From Rhizobium sp. R635 (GTDB lineage: Bacteria; Pseudomonadota; Alphaproteobacteria; Rhizobiales; Rhizobiaceae), in assembly GCF_002211285.1 (NCBI RefSeq), contig NZ_LOKX01000001.1, positions 372,001 to 436,000 of the forward strand: a stretch of 64,000 bases of DNA. Reading direction: 5' to 3'. The notes under the pieces were generated by a model. That model saw only the letters and a list, made by a program, of their open reading frames with translations, was not told the DNA's origin and ran no database searches. The first letter of the stretch is position 1; every line of letters begins with the position of its first letter. This document shows positions 59,884 through 64,000 of this stretch, piece after piece. Position numbers and translations under genes: made by a program.

Positions 59884-60147
59884 TCAGTGAACGACGGTGA
59901 TCACCGAAATGCCAGCTTCGTCGGCGGCACGGATAAGCGCTGTGCGCGCGACCTGAGCCGGAATTTCCCCATGAATGGCATCCCGGCACGCCCTGATCGC
60001 AATAAGATATTCCTCTCCATCGTCGATCGGCCAGCCAATCGTCAGCATCTCGGCAGCCTGCCCGAGGGTTGCAACAAGCTTGTATTTTTCCGGCCCACTC
60101 ACAACGAGCATCAGAGGGGCAAACTCTCCGGATGTGCACCATTTCAT
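59884..60147 (-). CDS. DUF982-family small protein
   Basis: An 87-residue protein from the Met at 60147. MLVVSGPEKYKLVATLGQAAEMLTIGW and CRDAIHGEIPAQVARTALIRAAD (in shortened form: WPIDDGEEYLIAIRACRDAI) match DUF982, a family abundant in Rhizobium with unknown function. A GTG start 18 bases upstream is possible. Confidence 0.82.
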   Translation of the reverse strand: MKWCTSGEFAPLMLVVSGPEKYKLVATLGQAAEMLTIGWPIDDGEEYLIAIRACRDAIHGEIPAQVARTALIRAADEAGISVITVVH

Positions 60148-60280
60148 GACATTAGGTCTCCCCACGGTAAATACATTAGTAACCGTGCAAGAACCGTTCC
60201 GGGCGATGCGGCTGGCGCTGCGTGGACAGAGATGGCGTCCAACTGCAGGGAATTTATTGAAGCCGCGGGCTTGGTTGTGG

Positions 60281-60301
60281 TCCCAGGGTCAAGCCCTGGG
60301 A
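60281..60301. repeat. Short palindrome
   Basis: TCCCAGGG-TCAAG-CCCTGGGA, a perfect 8-5-8 hairpin of a kind I recall as dispersed in rhizobial genomes. No gene here (60166-60386). Confidence 0.55.
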
Positions 60302-60386
60302 TGGCGGAGTGTGAGGTGAGCCCTGTGGGAAACGTCGCACCTCATGGCAGAACGGAGTTGCCCAGCGCTTACTCCTCCGTTCACCC

Positions 60387-61382
60387 TCAAAGAATATCCA
60401 CCCGCCTCAGCAGCCACCAGGCAAAGACGATCGATCCGATGATGAGGATGACGGCATATTCCGTGCCGTAGTCGCCGATGGCGAAGGGCAGGTTGGCCGT
60501 GTTCATGCCGAAGAAACCCGTCACGAGGGTCGGCGGCAGCAGGAACGCCGTCATGATCGACAGCAGGTAGAGGTGGCGGTTGGTCTCGGAGGACTGCTTC
60601 GAGTCGATTTCTTCGTGCAGCAGGCGCGCCCGGTCCTGTAGGGCATAGATGTCGTGGTCCACCGTCTCCAGCCGGCTCGTCAGCCGCCTGGCGACATCGT
60701 CGAAGCCGAAGGGCATCTCGTCCTCGTCGGCTGCCGCCGCCCGGCGCATCAGCGCCAGCACCGTGCGCAGATGCCGATGCAGCCGGACCACGGTTCGCCG
60801 CACCGGCGCCAGGCGCCGGCGCTCGTCGCGCGGTGCGTTGTCGTAGACGATATCCTCGATCAGGTTCAGCTCTTCCGTCAGCTCGATGACGATCGCGATC
60901 AGCGTGCGCTGGAACTCGATCACCAGCAGTTCGAAAAGATCGACCGGAAGCGCGAACTTGCCCGGATTTTTTTCGATCAGCGCGCGCGCCCGTTCGACGC
61001 TGCGCAGCGGCTGCAGCCGGGTGGTGATGATGAAGCGGTCGGACATGGCGAAGTGCAGCCAGCCGAGATTGTTGGTGTCCTGGGCGAAATCCCGCTGGCA
61101 GTCGATGAGCGTGCCGTAGAGCATCTGCTCGTCGACGGTGATTGTCGCATGCGTGTCACGCGTTGTCAGCGCCGATTTCGCGTCCTCCGTCAGCCCGTCG
61201 AGCGTGTCGAGCAAGGCCGGCACGCGCGCATCGGCAAGGTTGAGGTGTAGCCAGTAGAAACAGTTATCGCCGGTCAGTTCCGCCACCGTGGCACTGTTCG
61301 TCAGCCGCACCGCGGTCTTTTCGTTGGGTGAAAAGCGATAGGCCCAGACGAAACCGGGTATGTTGACGGGCAATGTGTCCAT
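60387..61382 (-). CDS. CorA-type/ZntB-like divalent cation transporter
   Basis: A 331-residue protein. A cytoplasmic domain with FYWLHLNLADARVPALLDTL and LTTRDTHATITVDEQMLYG is followed by two membrane helices; the pore motif is TGFFGMNTANLPF (GMN). The ZntB branch of CorA exports or imports Zn2+ with protons. This is the second CorA-type gene in the window after 8766; the two are diverged. Confidence 0.9.
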   Translation of the reverse strand: MDTLPVNIPGFVWAYRFSPNEKTAVRLTNSATVAELTGDNCFYWLHLNLADARVPALLDTLDGLTEDAKSALTTRDTHATITVDEQMLYGTLIDCQRDFAQDTNNLGWLHFAMSDRFIITTRLQPLRSVERARALIEKNPGKFALPVDLFELLVIEFQRTLIAIVIELTEELNLIEDIVYDNAPRDERRRLAPVRRTVVRLHRHLRTVLALMRRAAAADEDEMPFGFDDVARRLTSRLETVDHDIYALQDRARLLHEEIDSKQSSETNRHLYLLSIMTAFLLPPTLVTGFFGMNTANLPFAIGDYGTEYAVILIIGSIVFAWWLLRRVDIL

Positions 61383-61689
61383 TGTTCGCCGGTCCTTTGC
61401 GAAGGCGATTCATTCCTGAGCGCATCGCATCGAACTCGATTCACGCGACGGGCTTTAACCGTTTGTCTTGTCATGTCCTTACCCCGGAACCGCTGCGCGC
61501 TTCCAGGCGACATGCTTTAGAGATTCTCCATGACGTGCATTTGTGCAAGGGTGCAAGAGCAAAGCGCCATGTCAGCTGAATTATCGCATGGGGCTTCAAG
61601 AAATCGAAATTGACGTTTACGTAAAAATCAATTAGCCGTGGCGCTGGAGAGGTCTGTCATGCGCAGGCCGGTCTGCGGAGGAGAAAAGC

Positions 61690-63468
61690 ATGTACAAGGC
61701 GCCCGTCGAGGAAATCGCGTTCACGTTGAAGCATGTAGCGGGCATGGGCGAGGCGATTTCGAAAGGGCTTCTCGGCGATCTCGGCGAAGACCTCGTCGAC
61801 GCCATCCTGGCCGAGGCGGGACGTTTTGCCACAGAGGAAGTAGCGCCTCTCGCTGACATCGGCGACCGCCAGGGCGCCCGCCTGACCGATGGCGAGGTCA
61901 GGCTGCCGGATGGCTGGCGCGATCTCTATCGCAATTGGATCGCCGGCGGCTGGAACGGCCTGACGGCGCCCGAAGCATTCGGCGGCCAGGCCTTGCCGCA
62001 TATGCTGAATGTCGCAGCTCTCGAAATGTGGAACTCCGGCTCCATGGCCTTTGCGCTCGCGCCGACGCTGACGATGGGCGCGATCGAAGCGGTCAGCACC
62101 CATGGCAGCGACGCGCTGAAAGACAAATATCTGGAAAAAATGGTGTCGGGCGAATGGAGCGGCACCATGAACCTGACGGAACCGCATGCCGGCTCCGATC
62201 TCGGCGTCCTGAAGGCGCGCGCCGAGCGCCGCGCCGATGGCAGCTACCGCATCTTTGGCCAGAAGATCTTCATCACCTGGGGCGAGCATGACGCGGCCGA
62301 CAACATCATCCATCTGGTGCTGGCCCGCCTTCCGGATGCGCCGGCCGGCACACGCGGCATCTCGCTTTTCCTGGTGCCGAAATTCCTGGTGAACGACGAC
62401 GGTTCGCTTGGAGCCCGCAATGATCTGTTCTGCCACTCGCTGGAGCACAAGCTCGGCATCCACGGCTCGCCGACCTGCACGATGATCTACGGTGACGGTA
62501 AATTCGGCGACGAAAAGGGTGCTGTCGGATGGCTGGTTGGCGAGGAGAACAAGGGGCTCGCCTGCATGTTCACGATGATGAACAATGCCCGTCTTGCCGT
62601 CGGCATGCAGGGCGTTGCGGTCTCGGAGGCCGCCACCCAGAAGGCCGTCGCCTTTGCCAGGGAGCGCACGCAGGGCAGGGCGCCCGGCTGGACCGGCGCC
62701 GGCATGAGCCCGATCGTCGAACATCCTGACGTCGCCCGCATGCTGCTGACCATGAAGGCGCTGACGCAGGGCGCGCGCGCCATTTCTTACGCCTGCGCCC
62801 ATGCGATCGACATGTCTCACCTGGCAAGCGAGGGCCGCCATCATTGGCAGGAGCGCGCCGCCCTGCTGACGCCGATCGCCAAGTCCTTCTCGACGGATGC
62901 CGGCGTCGAGGTCGCCTCGCTCGGCATTCAGGTGCATGGCGGCATGGGCTTCATCGAGGAGACGGGTGCAGCGCGTTATCTTCGCGACGCCCGCATTGCC
63001 CCGATCTACGAAGGCACCAACGGCATTCAGGCGATCGATCTCGTCACCCGCAAGCTGCCGCTCTCCGGCGGCGATCAGGTGAGAGGCTTCATCGCCGAGC
63101 TCAGGACGGTCGCCGATGATGTGCGTCACTCCAATCTCGATAGTTTCGGTCAAACGGCTGCAAGGCTCGACGCTGCCATCGCCGACCTCGACGAGACCAC
63201 TGCCTGGCTGTTGAAGATGCTTGCCGATGGCAGGGCCGCCGAGGCGCTCTCGGGCGCCACACCCTATCAGCGCCTGTTCGGGCTCGCGCTTACCGGCTGC
63301 TACCTCGCCAAGGGCGCTCTCGCCGGGAGTGCCGATGGCGCAGGCGAAGGCCGTATCGCACTTTGCCGTTTCGCCGCCGAAAATCTGCTGGCGGAAACCG
63401 CAGCCCTTCGCGACCGGGTCGTCAATGGCGCAGCCAGTCTCGCCGCCGCCCGCATCCTGCTTGCCTGA
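61690..63468 (+). CDS. Acyl-CoA dehydrogenase
   Basis: A 592-residue FAD flavoenzyme, longer than the usual 380, of the extended type with an N-terminal leader helix and a C-terminal helical addition. GTMNLTEPHAGSDLG is the FAD/acyl motif, FIEETGAARYLRDARIAPIYEGTNGIQ contains the catalytic Glu (YEGTN). GGAGGAGAAAAGC precedes the ATG. It starts beta-oxidation by desaturating an acyl-CoA; chain length is not predictable. The next gene is an enoyl-CoA hydratase. Confidence 0.94.
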   Translation: MYKAPVEEIAFTLKHVAGMGEAISKGLLGDLGEDLVDAILAEAGRFATEEVAPLADIGDRQGARLTDGEVRLPDGWRDLYRNWIAGGWNGLTAPEAFGGQALPHMLNVAALEMWNSGSMAFALAPTLTMGAIEAVSTHGSDALKDKYLEKMVSGEWSGTMNLTEPHAGSDLGVLKARAERRADGSYRIFGQKIFITWGEHDAADNIIHLVLARLPDAPAGTRGISLFLVPKFLVNDDGSLGARNDLFCHSLEHKLGIHGSPTCTMIYGDGKFGDEKGAVGWLVGEENKGLACMFTMMNNARLAVGMQGVAVSEAATQKAVAFARERTQGRAPGWTGAGMSPIVEHPDVARMLLTMKALTQGARAISYACAHAIDMSHLASEGRHHWQERAALLTPIAKSFSTDAGVEVASLGIQVHGGMGFIEETGAARYLRDARIAPIYEGTNGIQAIDLVTRKLPLSGGDQVRGFIAELRTVADDVRHSNLDSFGQTAARLDAAIADLDETTAWLLKMLADGRAAEALSGATPYQRLFGLALTGCYLAKGALAGSADGAGEGRIALCRFAAENLLAETAALRDRVVNGAASLAAARILLA

Positions 63469-63477
63469 GGAAACACA

Positions 63478-64000
63478 ATGACCGATCACATCGTCGTCGA
63501 ACAGCCTTCCGCCCATCCCGGCGTCCAGCTCATCCGCTTCAACCGGCCGGAAAAGAAGAACGCCATCACACGGGCCATGTACCGTGTGATGACCGATGCG
63601 CTGAATGCGGCGAACGCCAATCCCGAGATCCGCGCCACTGCCTTCCTCGGCACGGAAGGCTCATTCTCGGCCGGCAACGACATGGGCGATTTTCTCGCCG
63701 CGGCGATGGGCGGCGGCCTGGGGCAGGAGCTCCTCGATTTCCTCTATGCGCTGGTAAACGCTGAAAAGCCGATCGTTTCGGGCGTCGACGGACTTGCGAT
63801 CGGCATCGGCACCACGATGCATCTCCATTGCGATCTGACCATCGCCTCGGATCGAAGCCAGTTCCGCACTCCCTTCGTCGATCTGGCGCTGGTGCCGGAG
63901 GCGGCCTCGAGCCTCATCGCGCCGCGCCTGATGGGCCATCAGCGCGCCTTCGCCCTGCTTGCGGCGGGCGAAGCCTTTTCGGCTGAAGAGGCGAAGGAAG
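63478..64000 (+). CDS. Enoyl-CoA hydratase/isomerase (crotonase) family, truncated at the window end
   Basis: The first 174 residues of a crotonase. IRFNRPEKKNAITRAMYRVM, the oxyanion-forming FSAGNDMGDF and AIGIGTTMHLHCDLTIASD are visible; the catalytic Glu falls in FVDLALVPEAASS. It begins 9 bases after the dehydrogenase stop, so the two form a beta-oxidation pair. The frame runs off the window. Confidence 0.92.
   Translation, partial: MTDHIVVEQPSAHPGVQLIRFNRPEKKNAITRAMYRVMTDALNAANANPEIRATAFLGTEGSFSAGNDMGDFLAAAMGGGLGQELLDFLYALVNAEKPIVSGVDGLAIGIGTTMHLHCDLTIASDRSQFRTPFVDLALVPEAASSLIAPRLMGHQRAFALLAAGEAFSAEEAKE

Overview
The window looks like chromosome from a rhizobium close to Rhizobium etli / R. 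leguminosarum. This rests on GC-rich alphaproteobacterial coding, an F0 ATP synthase operon with no F1 genes beside it, DUF982 and BA14K small proteins, a glycine betaine-type Rieske oxygenase, and repeated palindromes of the RIME type. I assign the genus from gene content and recognised protein sequences, not from a database search. Almost everything is core or commonly conserved gene content. I see one insertion sequence, no prophage, no CRISPR array, no rRNA and no tRNA.

Layout. 1-6.5 kb: the end of an EAL protein, a secreted PRC-barrel protein, a galactonate/galactose-type sugar acid operon (SDR, 2-keto-3-deoxygalactonokinase, KDPGal aldolase, SMP-30 lactonase) divergent from its IclR regulator, and an orphan LuxR-type regulator. 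6.5-14.4 kb: a structured non-coding stretch, the Fe-S carrier Mrp, CorA, the K+ transporter Kup, an IS110-family element inserted in a RIME repeat, and a SleB-type cell wall hydrolase. 14.6-17.3 kb: atpI-atpB-atpE-atpF'-atpF. 17.5-28.8 kb: rnhB, a SplB-like radical SAM protein, a glycosyltransferase-like protein, moaB-ispE, a large TPR protein, a polyprenyl diphosphate synthase, a DUF2007 protein with a TrmN6-type methyltransferase, mntH and an S49 peptidase. 29-46 kb: glyQ, a small P-loop kinase, two DUF2207 membrane proteins flanking lemA and an EPSP synthase gene, purD, a chemoreceptor, DUF523, glyS and tex. 46-64 kb: cfa, a phosphoglycerate mutase-like phosphatase, an OmpV-like protein, ubiA, a ten-repeat DUF1217-like protein, an FAD oxidase, tsaC, a Rieske oxygenase, BA14K and DUF982 proteins, a second CorA-type transporter, an acyl-CoA dehydrogenase and a truncated enoyl-CoA hydratase.

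The observation I rate highest is in the IS110 element at about 11.80-12.94 kb. The 186 nt between its left end and its recombinase gene folds by eye into a 13-bp stem carrying two short guides. These match the left and right flanks of the insertion site, and further downstream two more stretches match the element's own ends. This is the layout expected of an IS110 bridge RNA. Its target is a RIME palindrome, and related target sites remain elsewhere in the window.

Other points worth a look are a second copy of the 3' end of glyQ beyond an inserted kinase gene, an Mrp without its C-terminal CxxC and with a histidine-rich linker, a perfect 15-bp-stem RNA-like structure upstream of mrp, a hairpin directly after atpE, a 1,111-residue DUF1217-like repeat protein, and palindromic operator candidates in front of the sugar acid operon, mntH and cfa.
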